A stretch of DNA of 64,000 nucleotides, from positions 1 through 64,000 of the forward strand of contig JAAWBS010000063.1 of the NCBI GenBank assembly GCA_022792815.1. The letters are read 5' to 3'. The stretch is from Hungatella sp. Lineage in GTDB: Bacteria > Bacillota > Clostridia > Lachnospirales > Lachnospiraceae. The position numbers were made by a program, and so were the translations under genes. Each line of letters opens with the position of its first letter. Positions within the stretch are counted from its first letter, which is position 1. The notes under the pieces are model-generated. The model saw only the letters and a program-made list of their open reading frames with translations. It searched no databases and was not told the origin of the DNA. Shown here piece by piece: positions 42,464 through 50,890 of this stretch.

Positions 42464-43399
42464 CTAGTCCTCCTGTTTATTGTTGTGCACCCACTGGATG
42501 ACGGTGATGGCCAGCAGGATCAGGAACAGTACCATAGAAATGGCGGAGCCATAGCCGGTGCGGTAGTATTTAAATGCTGTGGTATAGATGTAGTATACCA
42601 TAGTATTGGTGGCATTTAAAGGACCGCCCTGGGTCATAACTTTCGAGTAGCCGAATACCTGGAAACTGCTGATGATACCGGTTATGGTCAGGAAAAATGT
42701 GGTTGCAGACAAAAGGGGCACGGTCAGATGGAAAAACTGCTGACGCTTGTTTGCTCCGTCAAGAGCCGCGGATTCGTACAGATCCGACGGCAGGGCTGCC
42801 ATGGAGGCGCCGTAGATAAACACATTATATCCCAACTTTGCCCACATAGCTACCAGGATTACTGCCGGAAGCGCCCAGTTTTCATTGCCCAGCCACCGGG
42901 GCGGGTTACTCCAGCCTAAAGCCCTCATCAAGTTGGTGAAGGGACCGTAGGAGGAATACAGCGCGCGCCAGATGGTAGATGTGGCAACGATATTACAGAT
43001 ATTGGGCATATACAGGGCGATACGGATGATTCCCGCCACCTTTACATTACAATAATTGTCAATCAGAGAAGCAACAACCAGAGCCACCAAAATGCCGATC
43101 GGCACCGTGACTACGGTGAAGATAATCGTATTTACCAGAGCCTGGATGAACACATCATCCTGAAACAGGAGCACGAAATTCTCCAGACCCACAAAATTCC
43201 AATTAAAAAGTCCGTCTGTGTACACCCAGTCTGTCATGGATGTATACAGGGCAATCAACATGGGGATCAGATTTAAAAACAGCAGACCAAACAAGCTGGG
43301 CACCAGAAACAAAAGGGCCATACGTCCCTCTAGCTTTTTCAGCCTGTGGCCCGGAGCGGGCTGTCGTCCATTTGCCGCAATTTTCGCATTTTTACTCAT
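42464..43399 (-). CDS. ABC sugar importer permease (MalF type)
   Basis: The 311-residue protein has six membrane helices, a cytoplasmic start with KKLEGRMALLFLVPSLFGLL, and the EAA loop YESAALDGANKRQQFFHLTV. It forms the other half of the importer channel. It is separated from the binding-protein gene by a strong hairpin, which probably lowers its expression relative to that gene. Confidence 0.93.
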   Translation of the reverse strand: MSKNAKIAANGRQPAPGHRLKKLEGRMALLFLVPSLFGLLFLNLIPMLIALYTSMTDWVYTDGLFNWNFVGLENFVLLFQDDVFIQALVNTIIFTVVTVPIGILVALVVASLIDNYCNVKVAGIIRIALYMPNICNIVATSTIWRALYSSYGPFTNLMRALGWSNPPRWLGNENWALPAVILVAMWAKLGYNVFIYGASMAALPSDLYESAALDGANKRQQFFHLTVPLLSATTFFLTITGIISSFQVFGYSKVMTQGGPLNATNTMVYYIYTTAFKYYRTGYGSAISMVLFLILLAITVIQWVHNNKQED

Positions 43400-43480
43400 C
43401 GAATCTACCTCACAAGCCGCATATTTTCATAGGTTTTCGGGGAGAGGGCCTTCTGTGGCCCATGATTTAAGAACAAAAAT

Positions 43481-43508
43481 GGAGCCATTGCCATATCGCA
43501 ATGGCTCC
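43481..43508 (-). terminator. Hairpin between binding-protein and permease genes
   Basis: GGAGCCATTGC (43481-43491) pairs perfectly with GCAATGGCTCC (43498-43508) around a 6-base loop. On the minus strand it is followed by ATTTTTG. It likely acts as an attenuator or RNA stabiliser that raises binding-protein levels. Confidence 0.8.
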
Positions 43509-43532
43509 GCTTTTCACACAAAACAGAAGATT

Positions 43533-45023
43533 TTACTTTGCGTACTGTGCAGCCAGGACATCCGCTTCTTCCTTGAGAGCCTTCATACCTTCCTCAACGC
43601 CTACTTTTCCGCTAAGGATTTCCTGTACACGATTCCACAGCATATCGCCGATCTCCGAAGAGGCATCGGATGATACTCTTGCGACAACCTTATTCTTGTC
43701 AACTGACATGAAGTTGGCAATACACTGACCGTCGACAGAAGTTCCTGCAAGCTGAGAAATAATGTCTACCACCTCTTCGCTGGGGATTCCGCTGTACAGC
43801 GGGATACGTCCGCCTTTGATGAGAGGAAGAATTCCACCAGTAATATACCAGCGGGCAAACTCTGCACAGGCTTCCGGATAAGAAGTTGTAGCGGCTACAC
43901 TGATAACGTCAGACTGTGACACTCTGTTGGCGTGAAGCATCTGGTCTACATCTCCGTCATATCTGTCCGGAACCGGATGGGGTACATAGCCTGTCATAAA
44001 GGTATGGCCGTAGGTAGCAGTATCCATAGCCAGACGGATCTGAGAGTTGTTCAGATACATGGCACACTTTCCTGTCAAGAAATAGGAAGCCGTGTCGGCG
44101 CCTTCTGCGATCTCCTCATCAAGGGGAACTGCCCAGCCGTTGTCTATCGTATCTTTGATTAAGCCGACGCCTTCAGCCCACTCAGGTGCGTCAAAGTTGG
44201 TCTCTTTTACTGACTCATCCTTAAACGTTTGGAAGGGAGCCAAGGTGTCTCCGCAGAAACCGGTGGTGTGAGAGTTCTCGAAATTCAGTCCCCAGCAGAT
44301 ACCATATACCTTATTCTGGCCTTCGCCGCTGGTCAGCTTCTCAACAACCTCCCGGAACTCGGTGTAGGTCCATCCTTCATAGGGGATCTCAAGACCTGCA
44401 GCCTTAAACATATCCTCATTGATCATCATCCATCCGGAGTTGGAAAGTGTAGTCGGAAGACCATACACCGCACCGCCTTCGTACACGAACTCTGTAGCTG
44501 CCGTGGTTCCCAGAGACTCTTCAATGTTGAATCCGGCTTCATTCAGATAGGAGCTGTAATCCTGAAGCAGGCCGGACTTCACTCTGCGGTCCAGTCTTGT
44601 AGATCCGCCGTAACCGATGAGAACGTCGATATTGTCCTCGCCGCCGCCCTGAAGCAGCAGATCGATACGGGTATTTCCGTCTGTATTGTTCATATAACGC
44701 ACATACTCGGCTTCGATGCCCTTGTCCTTATAGGCCTCGTTAAAATTCTCGATAATGGTGGAGTAGCCGTACTCAGGCTGGATACCCGCCCAGACCTTGA
44801 TATGTACCGGTGTCTTGCCGTCGGCCTCGCCGAACCACTCCTTGGCACCCTCTGCCGCCGGCGCTGCCGTGGTCTCTACCGCCGCCGTGGTCTGCTGTTC
44901 CGCCTGGCCCTGTGATGCCGCGGTGGTGTCTTCCGTCTTCTGATTCATGTTGCCGCCGCTGCAGGCACCAAGACAGCTGGCTGTCATGGCGGCGCACAGT
45001 ACCAATGCAAGTTTCTTCTTCAT
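43533..45023 (-). CDS. Extracellular sugar-binding lipoprotein, importer 2
   Basis: The 496-residue protein has a lipoprotein signal (MKKKLALVLCAAMTASCLGAC, lipobox LGAC), a Thr/Ala/Gln-rich linker and a type-1 solute-binding fold from HIKVWAGIQPEYGY onward. It would deliver a glycan fragment to the two following permeases. It heads the operon importer-anchored protein-flavoenzyme 1-TIM barrel 1 behind a perfect-consensus promoter. The ligand is not known; the binding protein differs clearly from that at 9636. Confidence 0.93.
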   Translation of the reverse strand: MKKKLALVLCAAMTASCLGACSGGNMNQKTEDTTAASQGQAEQQTTAAVETTAAPAAEGAKEWFGEADGKTPVHIKVWAGIQPEYGYSTIIENFNEAYKDKGIEAEYVRYMNNTDGNTRIDLLLQGGGEDNIDVLIGYGGSTRLDRRVKSGLLQDYSSYLNEAGFNIEESLGTTAATEFVYEGGAVYGLPTTLSNSGWMMINEDMFKAAGLEIPYEGWTYTEFREVVEKLTSGEGQNKVYGICWGLNFENSHTTGFCGDTLAPFQTFKDESVKETNFDAPEWAEGVGLIKDTIDNGWAVPLDEEIAEGADTASYFLTGKCAMYLNNSQIRLAMDTATYGHTFMTGYVPHPVPDRYDGDVDQMLHANRVSQSDVISVAATTSYPEACAEFARWYITGGILPLIKGGRIPLYSGIPSEEVVDIISQLAGTSVDGQCIANFMSVDKNKVVARVSSDASSEIGDMLWNRVQEILSGKVGVEEGMKALKEEADVLAAQYAK

Positions 45024-45155
45024 AAATAATACCTCCTGTTCTTAATGTGGGTTGGGACGTACCGGGCCGGAAATCCTCCGGGCCAGGAATACCCATTCTT
45101 TCTGTAGGAATCCTCCCTTTGCATTTCATCCTATGCCTCTGCTGTAAATCCAACC

Positions 45156-45165
45156 TGTAATTACA
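45156..45165. promoter_or_regulatory. TGT-N4-ACA operator-like palindrome before binding-protein gene
   Basis: TGTAATTACA is a perfect palindrome about 20-30 bases downstream of the predicted transcription start of the binding-protein operon, a position suited to repression by roadblock. Confidence 0.5.
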
Positions 45166-45190
45166 AGTATGGGTTAATGCCTATGTTGTC

Positions 45191-45219
45191 ATTATATCTT
45201 ATCCATAGTCACTTGTCAA
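45191..45219 (-). promoter_or_regulatory. Consensus promoter of the importer 2 operon
   Basis: On the minus strand TTGACA (45214-45219), a 17-bp spacer and TATAAT (45191-45196) match the sigma-70 consensus fully. A degenerate operator, TGTCATTATA, overlaps the -10 box. Confidence 0.85.
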
Positions 45220-45289
45220 CAGTGTTTTATGTATTTTGCATAGATTTTTCGGTGTCTCCCCCCTCTTTTCAGTCCTTTGTTCAACAAGG

Positions 45290-45352
45290 AAAAGGCGGCA
45301 TTCTGCCTCTCATAGAATAAACTGCTCTGTATGCCCGGAAATACCGCCTTTT
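45290..45352 (-). terminator. Terminator downstream of flavoenzyme copy 2
   Basis: AAAAGGCGG (45290-45298) pairs with CCGCCTTTT (45344-45352) at the ends of a longer hairpin that also has a GGCAT/ATGCC pair, with a T run on the minus strand reading out of the flavoenzyme 2 gene. Confidence 0.6.
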
Positions 45353-45377
45353 TCGTTGTCCAGTCTGACATGATGCA

Positions 45378-47225
45378 TTATGAGTAAATACGCACTTCCT
45401 GTACCATAATGTCCTTACAACCATTGGTATTCAGGAAACATATCCGTACCTGATCGCACAGGCAGGTTTCAAAATCCACCGCATTCAGTCTCTGGTAATT
45501 CCCTCTGACACTCTTTTGAGCTATGGGGGTCCCGTCTTTTAAAAGAATCACATCATAGTCTTTCACCAGCTCAGGGGGCACGCCGATCCTCTGCTGGGCT
45601 CTCCTCCGGTCGGACAGGGTCAGTTTGATGGGATAGCGGAAGTTGGGATCAAAGGTAAGCCGCACCTGGGAGACCTTCTCCGGGGTTTTCAGAGTCAGAG
45701 TCAGAGTCTCTCCCTCCGGACTTATGCCGTCGGACTCCCAGAGATTGGCCATACCCTTTTCCTCTCTGCTGACACCGTTTACCACATTGGTACAGGGGGA
45801 TTCCCGCTTCTCGGAGCTGGCCGACACCGCCGCCTTCAGAGCCAGATCCCCGGCATCGGTGTTATGATATCCCGGCAGATAGCAGTCATCCTTGAGAAGC
45901 TGCTGCTGCAGCTCCTCCATGTGGGAGGCGATGCCTCTGGGACCGCAGCCGTAGCGGATACACATGGCTGCCGCCGTCCCCACCGCCTGGCCTCCGATGG
46001 CGCAGGTACCCATGACCCGGGTGCTGGAGAACGCCTGCTTGCTGGTACTGATAATCCGCCCCGCCATATACATGTTTTCCAGGTCTTTGGAGTAGAAGCA
46101 GCGATAGGGAATGGTGTAGGCTCCCTCGAAACATTTCACGGTAGACGGCAGCTCGTCAAAGTCAAAGAGGGATACGTGATTGTCCATGGCCCAGCCGCCG
46201 TAGGCCACTGCATCCGGAAAGATCCGATTGGACAGGATATCCTGCTCCACGAGTATGTAGTCTCCCTCCAGCCTTCTGCTCTCCCTCATGCCGGGCATCA
46301 TGCCCACCCACTCTAAGTCAAAGTTCTCCGCCCCGTGATCGCCGCCGTTTTTCACATGGTCCCAGATACCGTAGATACAGGCCACCAGCTCGTCCCGAAT
46401 CTCTTCGTATTCATCTACAATATCCTCCTTGTTCCCCGGCACCTCGATCCACCAATAACCATAGTCCACGGATGAGGTGCTGTAGTTAGCCATGCGTGCA
46501 TAGTCGTCGTCTGAACCGGAGTCGTCAAAAGTACTGTACTTCTTGGCGGCATGGTTGCGGAACCGCAACTGCTCTTCCGTAAATGTCTGAGCAAAGGAAG
46601 GACGTTTGAAATTCACCGAGGTCCCCCTGTCCACCGCCTTGAAAAGCAGGGTATTGCCCATCCGGTGATTGTCCGCTTTCTCCGGCGCATCCGGCTCCCC
46701 GAACTCCTCCCGGCTCTCGCTTCCCTGACGGTAAGAAGCCCCCGCGTAATATCCCAGACTTCCGTTCCCCGTGGCGTCCACAAAGATATCCCCGGCGATG
46801 TCCCAGAAGGTCTCTGTGGTCTGCTGATAGCAGCGGACCTCGGTAATCCGGTTTCCCGAAAGAGTACACCGTTCCATAGCTGTGTTGAAGTAGACTGTCA
46901 GGTTCTCCTGCTTTTTCACTTTCTCAAACAATACCATGTCCCATATGGAATAATTGAAGTAGTCATTGCGGCTTTTATTCTCCAGCATCAGCTCGTAGAG
47001 GATCCCCCCCTCCTCCAGCTCCGGCTTTTTCATGTTCTCCGAGGCCCCGCAGATATGCATCCTGATCTCACTGGAGCTGTTGCCTCCCAGCACATGACGG
47101 GCCTGGATCAGAGCCGTCTTCGCCCCGTGACGCGCTGCCGCCAGAGCCGCACACATACCGCTTAAACCTCCGCCTACAACTACTACCTCATAATTTGCCT
47201 GCTTCCTCTTCTCCCGTATCGCCAT
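45378..47225 (-). CDS. FAD-dependent oxidoreductase (PF12831 type), copy 2
   Basis: The 615-residue protein aligns end to end with the other two copies: VVVVGGGLSGMCAALAAARH for FAD, GNSSSEIRMHICGASENMK, VDATGNGSLGYYAGA, the C-terminal FAD loop FSSTRVMGTCAIGGQAVGTA, and a discoidin-like tail with VRLTFDPNFRYPIKLTL ending VQEVRIY. I use ATG 47225, which gives the same length as its paralogues and an AGGAAAGGA site, rather than 47249. It is transcribed alone from its own promoter with an operator. A cytoplasmic sugar-oxidising role is inferred. Confidence 0.82.
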   Translation of the reverse strand: MAIREKRKQANYEVVVVGGGLSGMCAALAAARHGAKTALIQARHVLGGNSSSEIRMHICGASENMKKPELEEGGILYELMLENKSRNDYFNYSIWDMVLFEKVKKQENLTVYFNTAMERCTLSGNRITEVRCYQQTTETFWDIAGDIFVDATGNGSLGYYAGASYRQGSESREEFGEPDAPEKADNHRMGNTLLFKAVDRGTSVNFKRPSFAQTFTEEQLRFRNHAAKKYSTFDDSGSDDDYARMANYSTSSVDYGYWWIEVPGNKEDIVDEYEEIRDELVACIYGIWDHVKNGGDHGAENFDLEWVGMMPGMRESRRLEGDYILVEQDILSNRIFPDAVAYGGWAMDNHVSLFDFDELPSTVKCFEGAYTIPYRCFYSKDLENMYMAGRIISTSKQAFSSTRVMGTCAIGGQAVGTAAAMCIRYGCGPRGIASHMEELQQQLLKDDCYLPGYHNTDAGDLALKAAVSASSEKRESPCTNVVNGVSREEKGMANLWESDGISPEGETLTLTLKTPEKVSQVRLTFDPNFRYPIKLTLSDRRRAQQRIGVPPELVKDYDVILLKDGTPIAQKSVRGNYQRLNAVDFETCLCDQVRICFLNTNGCKDIMVQEVRIYS

Positions 47226-47297
47226 CTCGTTCTTAGTCCTTTCCTGCATCCTTTTTTGAGCAAAGTTGTCCGTATTTACTGGTGCCTTTTCCGAAGA

Positions 47298-47342
47298 TGT
47301 TATTACAAGTTCTATTATACCGTGAATGTCCTGTCAGTTCAA
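47298..47342 (-). promoter_or_regulatory. Flavoenzyme 2 promoter with downstream operator
   Basis: On the minus strand TTGAAC (47337-47342), a 17-bp spacer and TATAAT (47314-47319) form the promoter. The motif TGTAATAACA (47298-47307, read on the minus strand) covers the start of the transcript. Confidence 0.7.
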
Positions 47343-47394
47343 GTGATATTTCAAAAAAGAATCTCTTTTTTCGGCATAATGCCTTTTCCGCACC

Positions 47395-47423
47395 AAAAAA
47401 GGGCTGCAAAAACAGCCCTTTTT
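47395..47423. terminator. Terminator after the GntR/UTRA gene
   Basis: AAAAAAGGGCTG (47395-47406) and CAGCCCTTTTT (47413-47423) form a strong stem-loop with A/T flanks working in both directions. Confidence 0.85.
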
Positions 47424-47448
47424 CACAATTCTCCGGCGATAACCGCCC

Positions 47449-48165
47449 CTACACGCTCATCTGCAGGATAAACGTGTTTCTGTCTGAGGGGTAGTAGCTC
47501 AGCGTATACTCCACCACCTGATCCCGATCCTCCAGAAAACTTATAGACTGAATCAGGATACCCAGACTTCCGTCATCGACTCCCAGGATCCTGGCCAGCC
47601 GGTTGGTGATGAACACCGCGCTGATGGTCTTTCTCAGATGGCGGCGTTCCAGGCGATTTCTCTTATAGATACTGGTCAGGGATTCCTTCTCAAAGTTTTC
47701 CTTCTGAAGGAATATGTATCGGCTGGGAATATAGGTAATATTGTACACGATGGGCCCCCGATCAAAGGAGTCTTTCACATAACGCAGTCTGGACAGTTTG
47801 AACACCTCGTCCCCCACCTTGATTCCCAGATGGGAGGCCACGTCCTCGTCCGCCGATATCACCCGCTGTTCCAGCACCTCCGTCTCGATCTCCATCCCCC
47901 GGGCTCTCATCTCCTTGCTGAAGCTCTCGATAAAGATGGTGGTGTCCTCCATCACCCTGGGTCTGGATACGAAGGAGCCTTTTCCCTTGATTCTGATCAC
48001 ATAGCCCTGATTCACCAGCATGGACAGGGCAGAGCGCACGGTGGGCCGGCTCACCTCAAACTGCTGACACAATTCTTTCTCCGATGGCAGCATATACCCG
48101 GGAGCCCACTCCCCGGATTTGATCTTCTCTAATATAATGTCCGCTATTTTTGTGTAAAGAGACAT
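47449..48165 (-). CDS. GntR/HutC-family regulator (UTRA domain)
   Basis: The 238-residue protein has a GntR winged helix (about 1-70; PGYMLPSEKELCQQFEVSRP then TVRSALSMLVNQGY) and a UTRA effector domain (about 90-235; VFKLSRLRYVKDS and FLEDRDQVVEYTLSYYP). UTRA repressors bind sugar or amino-sugar phosphates. Its promoter spacer holds a perfect palindrome and related TGT-N4-ACA motifs occur at four other promoters of this region, so it is the likely master repressor of the flavoenzyme locus. ATG 48165 follows AAAGGA. Confidence 0.88.
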   Translation of the reverse strand: MSLYTKIADIILEKIKSGEWAPGYMLPSEKELCQQFEVSRPTVRSALSMLVNQGYVIRIKGKGSFVSRPRVMEDTTIFIESFSKEMRARGMEIETEVLEQRVISADEDVASHLGIKVGDEVFKLSRLRYVKDSFDRGPIVYNITYIPSRYIFLQKENFEKESLTSIYKRNRLERRHLRKTISAVFITNRLARILGVDDGSLGILIQSISFLEDRDQVVEYTLSYYPSDRNTFILQMSV

Positions 48166-48202
48166 GTCCGGTCGTCCTTTCCATGTTGCAATAATTAAAA
48201 AC

Positions 48203-48231
48203 ATTATATAAATATGTAAACATATTGTCAA
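48203..48231 (-). promoter_or_regulatory. Consensus promoter of the GntR gene with operator in spacer
   Basis: On the minus strand TTGACA (48226-48231), a 17-bp spacer and TATAAT (48203-48208) are a perfect consensus. The palindrome AATATGTAAACATATT (48211-48226) fills the spacer, implying autorepression. Confidence 0.8.
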
Positions 48232-48276
48232 TGTTTTCCTTTCTGTCCTGACAAACCGTAGAGACAGGGGTACCGA

Positions 48277-48966
48277 TTACTGTCCGTCTCCAGATACTCT
48301 GTCCTTAAAAATCTTCCATATCTCCCCCGCCACCGCCTCGGCCAGCTTTTCGTGGGATTCCGGCATCCAGTGAAGACCGTCTGCCTCGCTGGGCCCCGCA
48401 TAGTCGGCGGCATTCAGGAAATAACACCCCAGTTCCCCGGCCGCCTGTCGGTACACTTCAGGAAACATCAGGCTGAGCCTGCGGCCTTTTTCACAGCCAA
48501 ACTTGGGGTAGACCTCTGTCCGTCCCTTGGCCAGGCTGATCTGGGTCGGAGCGAGGAGCAGAACCGGGGGAGGCGTGTTGCCTCTGCCGCAGGACGGTGT
48601 GTCCTGAATGATCTTGACCAGTGTGCGGATCCCGTCTCCCAGATGGGCTTCATCCGGCTGCACTGCCAGTTGGAGATCATTGGATCCCAGCATCAGAACC
48701 ACCAGATCCAGAGGCCTGTGGGTCAAAAGGCAGGGCAGAAGATAAGGCTTTCCGTTTAGATAGGCTTTCTCCGGCAGATCGTAGATCGTGGTCCGCCCAC
48801 CCAGGCCTTCCTCTATGATGTGATAATCCGGCCCCAGAAGCTTCGCGACCCGGCCGGTCCACCGAGTGTCCCGGTCATACCGCTCCGACGGAACCCCCAG
48901 ATCTTTCCATCTGGGGATGGATCCCCAGGTGTTTGAATCTCCATAACACAAGATTTCTCTTCGCAT
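48277..48966 (-). CDS. SGNH/GDSL-type esterase
   Basis: The 229-residue protein has SGNH block I as LCYGDSNTWG (Ser11), block II GLGGRTT, block III MLGSNDLQ and block V DGLHWMPESH with the catalytic Asp-His. Relatives include carbohydrate acetylesterases and arylesterases. There is no signal peptide, so it would deacylate imported sugars. It is the last gene of the operon TIM barrel-sulfatase-flavoenzyme 3-esterase, following the flavoenzyme by 64 bp. Confidence 0.87.
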   Translation of the reverse strand: MRREILCYGDSNTWGSIPRWKDLGVPSERYDRDTRWTGRVAKLLGPDYHIIEEGLGGRTTIYDLPEKAYLNGKPYLLPCLLTHRPLDLVVLMLGSNDLQLAVQPDEAHLGDGIRTLVKIIQDTPSCGRGNTPPPVLLLAPTQISLAKGRTEVYPKFGCEKGRRLSLMFPEVYRQAAGELGCYFLNAADYAGPSEADGLHWMPESHEKLAEAVAGEIWKIFKDRVSGDGQ

Positions 48967-49030
48967 GTTCCCTTCCTTCTTTCATCTGTTTTGGCCTGAC
49001 GGCCGTCGTGACTGAAACCCGGGCAGAGCA

Positions 49031-50878
49031 TCAGTATGCGCGAATCTCAAAAATCCGCGCCCTGTCGATGCCATAAGCCTCCAACACCGTCACGGTCAGT
49101 TTATCACACTCCACTCCGTCCTTCCATTCCAGACGGTTTAAACGCTGATAATTGTCCTCTATGTCCCTGGCGCAGACTTCCTGTCCGTCTTTAAACAGCT
49201 GAACCCGGTAGCGCTTTACCAACTCGTGGGGCATCCCCTTTACCTGGCGGTCACGGACATTTTTCGTCAGGGAAGGCATGATCTCACGGTTTAAGTTGGA
49301 GTCAAAGGTCAGCTGAACCTGGGTCAGCACCGTCTCCCCTTCAAAATCCACAGTGATCCACGCGCCGTCTCTGCCGATCTCGGCCTCCCAGCAGTTGTCG
49401 CCCTCATCCGTGGGGCGGGAGATGCCGTTGATCACATGTTCCGGCTCATTGCCCTCCGTGTAACCGGAAGCAGTCACCTTGGCCTTTCTCGCCCGGTCCG
49501 TCGGGTCGTGGCTGGCAAAGCCCGGGATATAGCAGTCGTCTCTCAAAAGCTCCTGCTGCAGCTCATCGATGTGGTCTCCGATCTCCCTGGGCGTACATCC
49601 GTAACGGACAGCCATAGCCGCGGCGGTTCCCACCGCCTGGCCTCCTATGGCACAGGTACCCATGACCCGGGTGGATCCAAATGCCATCTTGGTCGTGCTG
49701 ATATCCCGCCCGGCCAACATCACATTGGACAGGTCTTTGGTGTAATAACATCTCCATGGAATGGTGTAGCAGCCGTCAAAGTTGAGAATCCGGGAAGGAA
49801 GCTTGTCAAAATCCATGATTCCGCCCCTCACGTGCTGATCCATCTGCCAGCCGCCGTAGGCAACCGCATCCGGGAAGACCCGGTTGGCCCTGATGTCGTG
49901 CTCGGTCAGCAGATAGTCTCCCTCGATCCTGCGGCTCTCCCGGTACCCGGGCACCATGCCCACCCAGTCCAGATCCAGGGTCTCCACGCCGTGGTCCCCC
50001 ACATTTTTCAGGTGATCCCACACTCCGTAGACACATTTGAGCAGTTCGTCCCGAATCTCCTCTCCCTCCCGGACGATATCATCGTACTGGCCTCCCATCT
50101 CGATCCACCAGTATCCGGAATCCACGTTGGAAAAATGGGGCAGACGGCTGCTGCCTTCCTCCAGCTCCACCAGCTTGCCGCCTTCCGCATGGGAGCCCAC
50201 GCTGTTGTTGTGGGTCCGGTATTTCAAGTCGTCCTCCGAGAAGGAATAAGCCCAGAAGGGTTTCACGAAGGTCACCGGTTCGCCCCGGTCTATGGCCGTG
50301 AACATCACCGTGTTGCCCATGGTATCCGTATCCGGCTCCTCGGGTGCCCCGGGCTCTCCGAACTCCGCTCTCCCCTCGCTTCCCATCCGGCTTGCGGCTC
50401 CCGCCAGGACACTCAAGGTCCCATGGCCGGTGGCATCGATAAAGAGCGGGGCAAAAAACCGGTACTCGGTCTCCGTAGTGTTCTGATGGCACACGATGGA
50501 TACCACCCTGCCTCCCTCCACCTTCACATCGTCCATATTGGTGTTGAGATAGGAGTCCAGATTCTCCTGAAAATGCACTTTCTCCCAGATCACCGAGTCG
50601 AACACCGGGAAGGAAGCATAAGGGTTGCGGTGCTTGTTCTCCAGAAGAATCTCGTGGAGAATCCCTGTCTCTGCCAGATTCTTTTTGGCGCAGTGGGCGC
50701 TCGCCCCCACCACATGCATGCGGATCTCGGAGCTGGCGTTGCCGCCGAACACGGACCGATTCTGGACAATGGCCGTCTTTACCCCTTTTCTGGCACAGGC
50801 CACGGCCGCACACACTCCCGACAGGCCTCCGCCCACCACTACTACCTGGTAGTTCTTCTCGATACAATACTTTGACAT
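49031..50878 (-). CDS. FAD-dependent oxidoreductase (PF12831 type), copy 3
   Basis: The 615-residue protein has the same plan as copies 1 and 2: VVVVGGGLSGVCAAVACARK for FAD, GNASSEIRMHVVGASAHCAK, IDATGHGTLSVLAGA, the FAD loop FGSTRVMGTCAIGGQAVGTA, and a discoidin-like tail with VQLTFDSNLNREIM ending RIFEIRAY. GGAGGAACCGGAC precedes the ATG. It lies 12 bp downstream of the sulfatase gene. The three copies have diverged strongly in the active-site face regions, suggesting different sugar substrates in one pathway; this is inference. Confidence 0.82.
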   Translation of the reverse strand: MSKYCIEKNYQVVVVGGGLSGVCAAVACARKGVKTAIVQNRSVFGGNASSEIRMHVVGASAHCAKKNLAETGILHEILLENKHRNPYASFPVFDSVIWEKVHFQENLDSYLNTNMDDVKVEGGRVVSIVCHQNTTETEYRFFAPLFIDATGHGTLSVLAGAASRMGSEGRAEFGEPGAPEEPDTDTMGNTVMFTAIDRGEPVTFVKPFWAYSFSEDDLKYRTHNNSVGSHAEGGKLVELEEGSSRLPHFSNVDSGYWWIEMGGQYDDIVREGEEIRDELLKCVYGVWDHLKNVGDHGVETLDLDWVGMVPGYRESRRIEGDYLLTEHDIRANRVFPDAVAYGGWQMDQHVRGGIMDFDKLPSRILNFDGCYTIPWRCYYTKDLSNVMLAGRDISTTKMAFGSTRVMGTCAIGGQAVGTAAAMAVRYGCTPREIGDHIDELQQELLRDDCYIPGFASHDPTDRARKAKVTASGYTEGNEPEHVINGISRPTDEGDNCWEAEIGRDGAWITVDFEGETVLTQVQLTFDSNLNREIMPSLTKNVRDRQVKGMPHELVKRYRVQLFKDGQEVCARDIEDNYQRLNRLEWKDGVECDKLTVTVLEAYGIDRARIFEIRAY

Positions 50879-50890
50879 GTCCGGTTCCTC

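Noticed and set aside
49436-50875. 479-codon plus-strand frame
   Set aside because: It mirrors flavoenzyme copy 3 and shows no domain or ribosome site.
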